Shown here: positions 29,421-37,807 of the stretch, piece by piece
Numbering within the stretch: the first letter of the stretch is position 1
Layout: the number at the start of each line of letters is the position of its first letter
Assembly: GCA_031276035.1 (NCBI GenBank)
Contig: JAISNV010000015.1
Coordinates: 1 to 55,224 of the forward strand
DNA from: Bacteroidales bacterium
GTDB lineage: Bacteria; Bacteroidota; Bacteroidia; Bacteroidales; BM520
Reading direction: 5' to 3'
Length of the DNA: 55,224 nt
Program-made: the position numbers and the translations under genes
Notes under the pieces: generated by a model
Seen by the model: the letters and a program-made list of their open reading frames with translations, nothing else
What the model was told of the DNA's origin: nothing
Databases searched by the model: none

Positions 29421-29487
29421 CCCCACACCTTTCCCCTTTCAATTTTCACCTTTCACCTTTCACCTTTCAATCTTCACCTTTCACCTC
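29421..29487 (+). repeat. TTTCACC heptamer tract right of the four-helix-bundle gene
   Basis: CACACCTTTCCCCTTTCAATTTTCACC, then repeated TTTCACC units, ending 8 bp before the ATG of the next eCIS gene. It is oriented like the tract at 28941-29020, so the intervening gene is flanked by direct repeats. Confidence 0.82.
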
Positions 29488-29494
29488 ATAAATT

Positions 29495-30214
29495 ATGTCA
29501 AAGAAAACCCGGCAAACGTTAAAAGAAAGTTTCAAACAGGGCAAAAAGCCCAGCGAACAAGATTTTGAAAACCTGATAGATTCTACAATGAATATTCTTG
29601 ACGACGGATTCCGCAAAAGTCCCGAATCAGGCATGGGCTTAGCGCCATTATCGGAAAAAGGAACCGTATTGTCTGTTTTTTGGAAAACTACAGACGACAA
29701 TCCACAATGGGAAATCGCCATCGAGCAAACAGAGGGAAATCTCGAAATCAGAAAAAGGGAAGATGAAGGTTACATTCCTGTCTTAGTTTTAAGAACAGAT
29801 GGAAATATTATTTACGGACAAAAAGATAAAAAAGCTGTTTTTGCAGGAGGGGTTTCAATGCCGGTTAGAGAAGGGATTTATGCCGAATCTGTTCCGGCCG
29901 ATGGCAAGTGGCATGATATAACAGTTAATCTTGATGCTTGCCAGGCGTTGGAAGTTGTTGCCGTTACAGGAAAAAAGAATTCGCTAAAACATGCCGTTCT
30001 GATGGCTCATGCAACAAGTTGCTTTGGGAATCATTCAAAAATAAAAAAAATAAGCTCGCATTACGGTCGATACGGACACAGGATTTGCATCCGCTGGAAA
30101 AAAAGCGGTCACAATAAATGTAAACTACAGTTAAAAACCAAATTTCCTTACCGCGAAGACATACAAATTCAATGTCATATAACTTCACTATTAAGTAAAA
30201 ACATACTTTTATAA
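29495..30214 (+). CDS. eCIS-associated protein between Afp11- and Afp12-like genes (fibre/accessory type)
   Basis: 239 residues. The N-terminus (TRQTLKESFKQGKKPSEQDFENLIDSTMNILDDGF) is a helical start I associate with Bacteroidota eCIS loci. The middle resembles phage tail-fibre style text (NLEIRKREDEGYIPVLVLRTDGNIIYG). The C-terminal 100 residues (DGKWHDITVNLDACQALEVVAVTGKKNSLKHAVLMAHATSC) are a compact beta-rich domain ending in HITSLLSK. It could be a short fibre or surface decoration, but there is no firm family assignment. The stop codon TAA directly abuts the next ATG. Confidence 0.75.
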   Translation: MSKKTRQTLKESFKQGKKPSEQDFENLIDSTMNILDDGFRKSPESGMGLAPLSEKGTVLSVFWKTTDDNPQWEIAIEQTEGNLEIRKREDEGYIPVLVLRTDGNIIYGQKDKKAVFAGGVSMPVREGIYAESVPADGKWHDITVNLDACQALEVVAVTGKKNSLKHAVLMAHATSCFGNHSKIKKISSHYGRYGHRICIRWKKSGHNKCKLQLKTKFPYREDIQIQCHITSLLSKNILL

Positions 30215-32062
30215 ATGAAAGACAACTACATACACCGTCGTGAGAAAGAAGATAATCTCTTTTCGAGGCTTCAGGAGGAAACAATTAAAGAACTTCAGGA
30301 GCTTAGCGGTAATGTGTGGACGGATTATAATCTGCACGATCCCGGAGTTACTATTGCCGAAATACTGAATTATGCATTATATGAGCTTCAGTACCTATTG
30401 CAATTCCCTTTTGAAACCTACTTGGCATCCGATGGAAAAATCGACTTTGAAAAACTCGGACTCTTTTCAAAGTATATTCTAACAGAGGATTCTATTGTTA
30501 CCGTAAAAGATTATGAGAATCTGATTAGAAAAAATATTGATGGTATAATGAATTGTTCGGTAACTTTAAACGAAAAGAATAAATATATGATAACCGTAGA
30601 GTTAGATAATGATACGGACTATGATAAAACGATAAATAAAATAACCGAACTTTACCATTCCCATCGAAATTTATGTGAGACATTAGAAAAAGTTGATGTA
30701 GGGAAAATAAATATTTCGCGCGGAAACAGAAGCGCCGCCAGCTCTTCTCCGCAATTTAACACAGAGGCAATGCCGTTCAATATTAAAAATAATTTCCCGA
30801 ATGAATACTATTCCGTTCAAAATAACTTTCCTGATACTTACGGCTTAAATGAAAAAGGAATGTCTGCAGGAATTACCGATGAACACGAGGCAAAAATCAT
30901 GCAGTTGAAAGCTTATATGCTGATTTATGATCATTTACTGGCACACACACTGCATCAAGCAATTAATGCAAACAGAATACTTGAATTATCCGGCGAAACA
31001 GTTCCGGCTTACAAACCGGGATTTAAAATCAGTAAAATAAAAGAATTAACAGATGATAATAAATTTCAAAATAATAAATTGCAGAGTAAAGATTTTCTGG
31101 CCTTGCAGAAATCGCACTACTTAGATTTTTTGGATGTAATCTATGGTGAAGATACCAAATCTTTTTTTCCTGACGAAGATAATATAACCGAACAAAACAG
31201 GAAACGTATAGAACTGATAAAGAAACTTACTCTATTAAACGCAAACAGAAACCGCTCATTCAATATCTTAGATAAAGACATTGACAATAACTCTCCTATT
31301 CAACGGATAATTTCAGCAATTTTCGGATATAATAATAACGGAAAAGAATCAATTGCCGAATTGTTATCGAAATATAAACTCAGATTAATAAATGACACTG
31401 AGTTCTTTCGCGATTACGACTACTTGGACACACGCCATATTATAGAATATATGGAAAGTAAATCTTTTGATTATAAGATAGAGGAAGTTCCCGAAGAAAA
31501 AATTGTTTTTGAAGAGTATATGTTTAACGACTTAGAAAGTAACTTGAATTTTTTTTGGTATAATATTCTATTTGAAAGCTTTTTATATTACGGCAATTCT
31601 ATCGGCAACTACAGAATAATAAACAATCCCGAAACAAATTCATACCTTCTCACTTTCGGTATTCCCAATAACAAGAGATGGACTAATCTCGGCTTTTCCG
31701 CCGATAAATCACTTTTAATCCGTTTGGCAAACCAACTTCAGAGTTTTTTTAATCTCTTGATAAACAGTCCGGGAAAAACAGTTTATTTGATTGAGCATAT
31801 TTTATTAAATCTTGATGATGAGGAATATAACAAACTTACCATCGTGATTCCCGACCGGGGCGAAAATGATAAAATCAAAGAAAAATACGAATCTTTTATC
31901 AGTGACCGACTTCCTGCATACTTAGATATACATATAGTCTGGTTATCATTCGAAAAGCTTTATCATTTTGAAGAGAATTATTTTTTGTGGCGAAAGGCAA
32001 TGGCGGATAAAGATACGGATAAGGCGAGGGAATATGCGGAGGAGGTGAGAGGTGAGAGGTGA
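30215..32062 (+). CDS. eCIS baseplate component (Afp12/Pvc12-like)
   Basis: 615 residues. The N-terminal LQELSGNVWTDYNLHDPGVTIAEILNYALYELQYLLQFPFETYLA is the characteristic gp6/J-like wedge motif W-T-D-Y-N-x-H-D-P-G-V-T. The central part (EHEAKIMQLKAYMLIYDHLLAHTLHQ) and the end (GKTVYLIEHILL; VIPDRGENDKIKEKYESFISDRLPAYLDIHIVWL) also match the Afp12 group. It is translated immediately after the preceding gene (0-bp gap). The TGA stop at 32060-32062 is supplied by a GGTGAGA repeat unit, so its last residues (EEVRGER) are repeat-encoded. Confidence 0.9.
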   Translation: MKDNYIHRREKEDNLFSRLQEETIKELQELSGNVWTDYNLHDPGVTIAEILNYALYELQYLLQFPFETYLASDGKIDFEKLGLFSKYILTEDSIVTVKDYENLIRKNIDGIMNCSVTLNEKNKYMITVELDNDTDYDKTINKITELYHSHRNLCETLEKVDVGKINISRGNRSAASSSPQFNTEAMPFNIKNNFPNEYYSVQNNFPDTYGLNEKGMSAGITDEHEAKIMQLKAYMLIYDHLLAHTLHQAINANRILELSGETVPAYKPGFKISKIKELTDDNKFQNNKLQSKDFLALQKSHYLDFLDVIYGEDTKSFFPDEDNITEQNRKRIELIKKLTLLNANRNRSFNILDKDIDNNSPIQRIISAIFGYNNNGKESIAELLSKYKLRLINDTEFFRDYDYLDTRHIIEYMESKSFDYKIEEVPEEKIVFEEYMFNDLESNLNFFWYNILFESFLYYGNSIGNYRIINNPETNSYLLTFGIPNNKRWTNLGFSADKSLLIRLANQLQSFFNLLINSPGKTVYLIEHILLNLDDEEYNKLTIVIPDRGENDKIKEKYESFISDRLPAYLDIHIVWLSFEKLYHFEENYFLWRKAMADKDTDKAREYAEEVRGER

Positions 32063-32090
32063 GAGGTGAAAATTGAAAATTGAAAGTTAA
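32043..32090 (+). repeat. GGTGAGA/ATTGAAA heptamer tract before effector 1
   Basis: Four GGTGAGA-type units, then two ATTGAAA units, ending in an AT-rich stretch identical in type to the one before the leader remnant at 25431. It terminates the Afp12-like gene and forms the 5' flank of the effector gene. Confidence 0.82.
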
Positions 32091-32104
32091 AAATTATAAT
32101 AATT

Positions 32105-34327
32105 ATGAAAGTTAAAGTAAAGCAACCTGAGAAAGTATCGCAGGTAATACAAAGCAAAACAAAAGCTGCTAATCAAGCTCCGATAGAGCGGATTTTGCAA
32201 CGCTATTCTTCTTTAGGGGAAAGTGGAAAGGTGAGAGGGGAAAGTGTTGTACAAAGGGAAGTTATTCCAAATGAGGATGAGTTGTTGCAAGGAAAGTTTG
32301 AATCAGTTGAAAGGGGAAAGGGGAAAGGTGAAAGTGCTGTGCAGCGAGAGATTATTCCGGATGAAGATGGATTGTTGGAATCAGGTGAAAACGGAAAGGT
32401 GAAAGGTGAAAGTGCTGTGCAGCGAGAGATTATTCCGGATGAAGATGAATTGTTGGAATCAGGTGAAAACGGAAAGGTGAAAGGTGAAAGTGCTGTGCAG
32501 CGAGAGATTATTCCGGATGAAGATGGATTGTTGAAATTAGGTGAAAACGGAAAGGTGAGAGGGGAAAGAGAGTTTTTTTCACCTTTCACCTCTCACATTT
32601 CACCTAAAGAATCCATTTCACCTTTCACCTCTCCCCTTTCACCTTTCACCTCTCCCCTTTCACCTAATAAAACCGGCCTTCCCGACAAGCTAAAATCCGG
32701 AATAGAAAACCTTTCCGGTTACAGCATGGATGATGTGCGAGTGCATTACAACTCTCCCAAACCCGCCCAACTACAAGCTTTAGCATACACGCAAGGCACC
32801 AATATACACGTTGCACCCGGACAAGAAAAGCATCTCCCCCACGAAGCCTGGCACGTGGTACAACAAATGCAAGGCCGCGTACAACCAACCATGCAGCTGC
32901 AAGGAGTGAATGTGAATGATAATGAGGGGTTGGAAAGAGAGGCGGATGTAATGGGGGAAAAGGTAGTGTTACAAAAAGTAAAAATATCAAGAAGCAATAT
33001 TTCATTCCATAATAATAATTCAGCAGTTACTCAATTTTTTACCATAAATCCTGAAGAAACAGATAAAACATACCAATCTATAAGACAAGATTTAATAACA
33101 CAATTACATGGGGATTATTTTGACCTAATAAATAAAGAAGAAAATATCAATAAATTACTCCCTATTCTATTTCCTGGTGCTGAAGAAAGAACCGAAAAAC
33201 AGAAACAATATATAGAATCAAGTGATTATGAAAACATAGATGGTTATAATACATACCTGACAAAAACTCTTGAAAGGATAAAGACTGGAGCAGAACAATT
33301 ATATGAATCGATAGGTTATTGGAGAAATCAAATAAGTAAAAACCAGGTTTCTTTCATAAACAATTTATCGAAACATGAAGCGAGTGTTGATAAAATTGTT
33401 TTAACAGGTAGTGATTTGCATGATAAGGGGCTTGGTGCGGTTTTTGTAACATATAAATATGGTTATTTTTTTTGGAAATATACAAAAGAAGTTGTTATTA
33501 AACCTGAGAATCGCGAAATAGAAGAGAGTCTATTGTCTTCTAGACAAGATAGCTTAGCAAATAAGTTTAATGAATATCAATGGGAAATTAATGGAGATTT
33601 AGTAGAAGATGGCAAAATACAAACAATCAATATGCTATCGACTAAAGAATATGGAACAATCGTAGAAAAAATTTCTGGCAACCAAATTAAGGACAGTTTA
33701 GGAGCTCCTGAAAAAACGGAAATAACTGACAATTTAGACTTGTTATCTATCATAAAGTCCATTGTATTTGCATGCATTGCTGGGATAAGTGATTTGCATT
33801 ACGAGAATATTTTATGGAGAGATGGTATGCCGTATCTTATAGATGCGGATAATGCTTTAGTATCAAGTTTAATATTTAATGAAAAGAGTACGCAACAACA
33901 AAAAGGCTTCCCCAAAGATTTAGGGTCAATCAAAATTATCAGTATAACACCAAATATATTGAAAGATATTCGACAAGCATTTAAAAATAAGCATGGTCGA
34001 GTCGTTCCTATTAATACAACCACACAGCAAGGATATCGAAATGCCTATTTTAGAGTTACAGATAAAAATAAACAACTCTTTTTTAGCGGATATAAAGATA
34101 ATTTGTTGAAGGGATTAAAGCGTCAAACCGATGGAGGTAATTCTCTCATTAATGAAGAAGCATGGGAGAAGGAGAAAGCAGAAATATCTAAAGATTTTAT
34201 GTCTGGACAGATCCCATTTTATAAATACTGGTATTCAGAGGGTATAGTAAAACATAATTTTAAAGATATTTATCAAGGAAAAACATTAGATAATTTGATA
34301 AATAAAATGAAAGAAAAAGCTATTTAG
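32105..34327 (+). CDS. eCIS effector 1: leader + 26-aa repeats + DUF4157 + LanM-dehydratase/kinase-like domain
   Basis: 740 residues in four parts. (1) Leader 1-35, MKVKVKQPEKVSQVIQSKTK onward, shared with effector 2 and the remnant at 25431. (2) Residues about 38-190 are low complexity: four units of about 26 residues (VQREIIPDEDGLLE), then a SPFTS-rich stretch, both built from heptamers. (3) DUF4157 from about 192, with the zincin motif HEAWH at 246-250 and READVMG further on. (4) The C-terminal 450 residues contain GSDLHDKGLG (D437, H439), VVIKPEN (K466), DLHYEN (563-568) and LIDADNA (D580). This order matches the kinase-like dehydratase domain (DUF4135) of class II lanthipeptide synthetases, so a phosphotransfer or elimination activity on host proteins is possible. 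Secretion by the adjacent eCIS is inferred from locus and leader. There is no signal peptide. Confidence 0.82.
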   Translation: MKVKVKQPEKVSQVIQSKTKAANQAPIERILQRYSSLGESGKVRGESVVQREVIPNEDELLQGKFESVERGKGKGESAVQREIIPDEDGLLESGENGKVKGESAVQREIIPDEDELLESGENGKVKGESAVQREIIPDEDGLLKLGENGKVRGEREFFSPFTSHISPKESISPFTSPLSPFTSPLSPNKTGLPDKLKSGIENLSGYSMDDVRVHYNSPKPAQLQALAYTQGTNIHVAPGQEKHLPHEAWHVVQQMQGRVQPTMQLQGVNVNDNEGLEREADVMGEKVVLQKVKISRSNISFHNNNSAVTQFFTINPEETDKTYQSIRQDLITQLHGDYFDLINKEENINKLLPILFPGAEERTEKQKQYIESSDYENIDGYNTYLTKTLERIKTGAEQLYESIGYWRNQISKNQVSFINNLSKHEASVDKIVLTGSDLHDKGLGAVFVTYKYGYFFWKYTKEVVIKPENREIEESLLSSRQDSLANKFNEYQWEINGDLVEDGKIQTINMLSTKEYGTIVEKISGNQIKDSLGAPEKTEITDNLDLLSIIKSIVFACIAGISDLHYENILWRDGMPYLIDADNALVSSLIFNEKSTQQQKGFPKDLGSIKIISITPNILKDIRQAFKNKHGRVVPINTTTQQGYRNAYFRVTDKNKQLFFSGYKDNLLKGLKRQTDGGNSLINEEAWEKEKAEISKDFMSGQIPFYKYWYSEGIVKHNFKDIYQGKTLDNLINKMKEKAI
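32218..32560 (+). repeat. 78-bp in-frame minisatellite in effector 1
   Basis: Three units with an exact 78-bp spacing (anchors at 32333, 32411 and 32489) are nearly identical, and a more diverged unit starts 90 bp earlier (32243). Each encodes about 26 residues, and its 5' part is itself built from GGTGAAA heptamers (GENGKVKGES). Because 78 is divisible by three, unit gain or loss keeps the frame. Confidence 0.88.
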
Positions 34328-34338
34328 TCCTATTATAA

Positions 34339-37300
34339 ATGAACACCATCACCTCCATCCAACTCCTCTTCCATATGCAAAACGAAGATTTTGCACGCAA
34401 TCTCTATGGACGTTGGGATAGTTTTTTTGCCAATAACGTTGAACGAATAATTGATGAAGTACTTCTTCAGGGGAAAGGTGAAAGTGGAAAGGTGAAAGAT
34501 GATGAAGAAAAACTTTCACCTCTCAACTCTCACCTTTCACCTAAAGAAAGCCTTTTAATTGAAAGATTAGAGTTGGACTTAGGAAGTATTTTGGAAGAAG
34601 AGTTCGATGAACAGTTTCCTATTCGTTTTAAAGAAAAACTAAAAGAAGCATTGATTCAGTGGAAAGGTGAAAGTGGAAAGGTGAAAGATGATGAAGGAAA
34701 CCTTTCACCTTTCAATTCTCACCTTTCACCTAAAAAAGACCTTTCGCTTTTCACCTTTCATCTTTCAATTCTAAAACATTTCCTCCTCCGCGGAACTCTA
34801 CCCTGGAATGCTACCGATGAGCATAAAGATATAAACCGCTTATTTTTAAAGGTATTACGAGAAAGTTCAAAAGAGTTGAAAAAGTTTCTGCAAACCTACG
34901 GACATTATACTTCCTTGCAGGAACGACTTGTTTTTCAGTTGAAAGATCCGCAGTTGGAAAAGGGAGTGCATTTGCTGGAACCGGGTTCCGGGGAATTTAT
35001 TATCAGCTATTTAAAGTTTCTGCAGGTGAAACATAAAGAAACCGAGCAAGCCGGAATTACACAAGGCGATTTTCGTAATACGGTTTGGTTTGTGGTTTAT
35101 TCTTATTTGCTTACCAATAGAAGTTCTTATTTCGACAAGAAAAGTTTTGTTACGCAAATGCTACTGCAATTGGCAGGAAAATATAACCTTAATTATAACA
35201 CTTTATTGCAATTAATGACTTCGGAATTGGAACAATTCGCAAAAAAACTGACTATTCCTCACGAGCTTTTTCAGATATTGAGTCAACTGCAAAAAGAATT
35301 TACCGAAAAACAATATCAGGAATCCTCGATTAATGCGGCAAAGTTTTACAAAACAATTTACCATTCATTACAAAAAGACATCCGTAAAAACATTCCTCAA
35401 AACAGCCGCGAAGCCTTATTTTCAATTCTTTCAAAAGCAGGAAGTTGTAGGGCGTTTCTGCAACAACTCAGCGAAAATGAAATCATCGCTTTAGTTCCGG
35501 TAGTAGTGCCGGATAAGAGCGATTTTGTGATAGCTACGGCAAAATCACTTGACTCCATAACGGACAAAAAATCACATTCAACTTTCAATTCTCAATTCTC
35601 AACTCAAAAACTTCAGGGAAAAGCCGGAGGCGAATTCCGATTATTGAAATGGCAGATTATTTTTCCATTGCTATTGGAAAATAAAGGTTCGTCTTTTAAC
35701 AGGAAATATTTTGTACAACAGATATTTTCAAAAGTTGCGGCAAGGTATAACGTAGATATTCTATTATTACTTGGTTTTTTCAATAAAGAATCGGAAATCG
35801 AGAAATTAGATAAGGAACTGAAAAATATTATTAGTCGGCTTTTTGATGAATTACAAGAAAAACAATCGAATAAAGGCACAGGACAATACTTTGATTTATT
35901 TGAATTAATCCGTAAGGCTGTAAACAAAAACATAAAACTTACATCGGAACAAATAAAACTAATTCGTATTCAATTGTCGGATAATAATCTTTGCAGAAAA
36001 ATCATTTCACAATTCGGCGAAACGGAACTGACGAAACTTTTTATCTTATTTTATCCGAAGGTTTCGAAGGAAGTTCTGACATTTCTGAAAAATCTGGATA
36101 GCATTTTCAGGGATAAAAACCTTCTAAACAAAAGCGGTTCCGGGTTCAACAAGCAAAAATGGAATATACTGTTATCACAACCGGAAAGTAATTATTTCAA
36201 TTTCAACAAAATTGTATATTCCATTTTAGAGGAAGCGGAAGCACTTTATGAAATTAGTCGTTTTGAATTATTGCTCGCATTTTTAGATGAGAAAACAGTT
36301 TATAATTTATCTTACAATACAAAGAAAGTCATAGAGGAATTATACCGTAAAGAAAAACAACAATGGATTAAACTTATCATAGAATCTACAACTGAAGAGG
36401 ATAAACAACAATTAATACAAAAATTTGCCTCTCAGGAATCGCCTTTCATAAAATCCTACCTGCAAACAATGGATGATTGTTTTACCGGAAATAAAACCTT
36501 TGCTAATAACTTTTCTATCATAAAATGGCGTATTATTTTCAACGTATTTATCGGTTCTCGAAAGATACAATTTAACAAACGGCACTTTATCCGATATTCA
36601 TTGCAGGAAATTGCCGCCCATTACGGATTGTCATTACAGGAAATTTTAAAGTATTGTATGGAAAATTTCAAACGGAATCAGGCAAAAGAAACACAGGAAA
36701 TAATCCGAATTATTACAGAATTAGCTCAGGAAAACACCAGAAAGGATGTTTCTTTTCAACAAGTTGAGCCTGAATTTACAATTAATCTGAAAGAACAACT
36801 GAAAGTTTACGGTAAAAAAGAAGAAGTATTGCTAGAAAAGTTAGAGCAACAAACAAAATACATTGAATATATCCGGAATATTCTCGGAATTACCCTTCAA
36901 TTACGCGATTATATTACCAACGAACTTAAATTAACATTCGACAATTTGAAATTATTACAGATTATTTTAGGTTTATCCGGGTCGTACGCCGCATTGAGTC
37001 GGGTTGATATATTGGAAAGAATATTAAGAAATGTTTCTTTGCAATTACCTTATAAACATAAACAGTTGCTTTGGAATAAATTGATAGAATTAAGTAGGAA
37101 CAATAAATTGCTGATGCAAGTTATAAAACGACAAAATGGTTTTACGGATAATTCCGAAATGAAAAATAAGAATAATCAAGAGAATCAAATTCTTATTAAA
37201 GAAGAATTAAAACTTAAGGAGATGGAAAAAATGATGAACGACCAAACAGACTCTGTTTTTGTAAACAATGCCGGAATGGTATTATTGTCTCCGTTTATTC

Positions 37301-37749
37301 AGCGGTTATTCACAATGTTGGAATTTACCGAAGAAAACAAATTCAAAAACAAGGAAGCACAAATAAAAGCTATTTATCTGCTTCAATACGCTGTATTCGG
37401 AAAAACAAATTTTCCGGAACATGAGTTAATGCTTAATAAAATTCTTATGGGATTGAAAATTTCGGAAACGGTTCCCCTAAATACGGAACTGTCACTGTAT
37501 GAACAGGAAACCATAGACTCTATGCTTAAATCCGTATTGCAACATTGGGATAAACTGAAAAACACCGGTATTGAAGGTTTCAGGGAATCCTTTCTGCAAC
37601 GTGAAGGAAAATCAGAAGAAAAAGAAGATGCTTACATTCTCACGGTCGGAGACAAACCGTATGATATGCTTTTAGATTCAATTCCATGGAATTTTAGATT
37701 GATTAAATTCCCCTGGATGGAAAAGCGGATGGAAGTGAAGTGGAGGTGA
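34339..37749 (+). CDS. eCIS tape measure protein (CIS_TMP, Afp14/Pvc14-like)
   Basis: 1136 residues. The ends carry the family signatures: ITSIQLLFHMQNEDFARNLYGRWDSFF and LIERLELDLGSILEEEFDEQFPIRFKEKL at the start, and VNNAGMVLLSPFIQRLFTMLEF, KAIYLLQYAVFG, LNKILMGLKI, SIEGFRESFLQREGK-type text and YDMLLDSIPWNFRLIKFPWM at the end. The middle is long and helical, with repeated FNKRxF blocks, as expected for a ruler that sets particle length. Two heptamer cassettes interrupt the N-terminal region in frame (residues about 45-68 and 108-134), both in linkers flanking conserved helices. It follows effector 1 by 11 bp. Confidence 0.93.
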   Translation: MNTITSIQLLFHMQNEDFARNLYGRWDSFFANNVERIIDEVLLQGKGESGKVKDDEEKLSPLNSHLSPKESLLIERLELDLGSILEEEFDEQFPIRFKEKLKEALIQWKGESGKVKDDEGNLSPFNSHLSPKKDLSLFTFHLSILKHFLLRGTLPWNATDEHKDINRLFLKVLRESSKELKKFLQTYGHYTSLQERLVFQLKDPQLEKGVHLLEPGSGEFIISYLKFLQVKHKETEQAGITQGDFRNTVWFVVYSYLLTNRSSYFDKKSFVTQMLLQLAGKYNLNYNTLLQLMTSELEQFAKKLTIPHELFQILSQLQKEFTEKQYQESSINAAKFYKTIYHSLQKDIRKNIPQNSREALFSILSKAGSCRAFLQQLSENEIIALVPVVVPDKSDFVIATAKSLDSITDKKSHSTFNSQFSTQKLQGKAGGEFRLLKWQIIFPLLLENKGSSFNRKYFVQQIFSKVAARYNVDILLLLGFFNKESEIEKLDKELKNIISRLFDELQEKQSNKGTGQYFDLFELIRKAVNKNIKLTSEQIKLIRIQLSDNNLCRKIISQFGETELTKLFILFYPKVSKEVLTFLKNLDSIFRDKNLLNKSGSGFNKQKWNILLSQPESNYFNFNKIVYSILEEAEALYEISRFELLLAFLDEKTVYNLSYNTKKVIEELYRKEKQQWIKLIIESTTEEDKQQLIQKFASQESPFIKSYLQTMDDCFTGNKTFANNFSIIKWRIIFNVFIGSRKIQFNKRHFIRYSLQEIAAHYGLSLQEILKYCMENFKRNQAKETQEIIRIITELAQENTRKDVSFQQVEPEFTINLKEQLKVYGKKEEVLLEKLEQQTKYIEYIRNILGITLQLRDYITNELKLTFDNLKLLQIILGLSGSYAALSRVDILERILRNVSLQLPYKHKQLLWNKLIELSRNNKLLMQVIKRQNGFTDNSEMKNKNNQENQILIKEELKLKEMEKMMNDQTDSVFVNNAGMVLLSPFIQRLFTMLEFTEENKFKNKEAQIKAIYLLQYAVFGKTNFPEHELMLNKILMGLKISETVPLNTELSLYEQETIDSMLKSVLQHWDKLKNTGIEGFRESFLQREGKSEEKEDAYILTVGDKPYDMLLDSIPWNFRLIKFPWMEKRMEVKWR
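34471..34542 (+). repeat. In-frame palindromic heptamer cassette A in the tape measure gene
   Basis: GGTGAAA units, a GATGATGAAGAAAAA centre and then TTTCACC-type units form complementary arms within the coding sequence. Translated it reads GKGESGKVKDDEEKLSPLNS and onward, a charged then Ser/Pro-rich linker. A sister copy lies at 34661-34731. Confidence 0.85.
34661..34731 (+). repeat. In-frame palindromic heptamer cassette B in the tape measure gene
   Basis: Same layout and nearly the same bases as cassette A 190 bp upstream (GATGATGAAGGAAAC centre), again in frame, encoding WKGESGKVKDDEGNLSPFNS and onward. Extra TTTCACC-like units follow to about 34770. Confidence 0.85.
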
Positions 37750-37807
37750 TTAGATATTAGATATTAGATATGAGTTATGAGAGATGAGTGGTTAAAATTG
37801 ATATTTT

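Noticed and set aside
28853..29491. Plus-strand reading frame of 212 residues over the four-helix-bundle gene
   Set aside because: It is open mainly because TTTCACC repeats contain no stop codons; the minus-strand frame has clear family similarity.
32203..33005. Minus-strand frames within effector 1
   Set aside because: They are repeat-derived (SPFTFPFSP) or mirror the DUF4157 coding sequence and show no independent protein signature.
20535..37800. CRISPR array
   Set aside because: The short repeats are 7 bp, tandem or degenerate, without spacers of constant length, and no cas genes are present.
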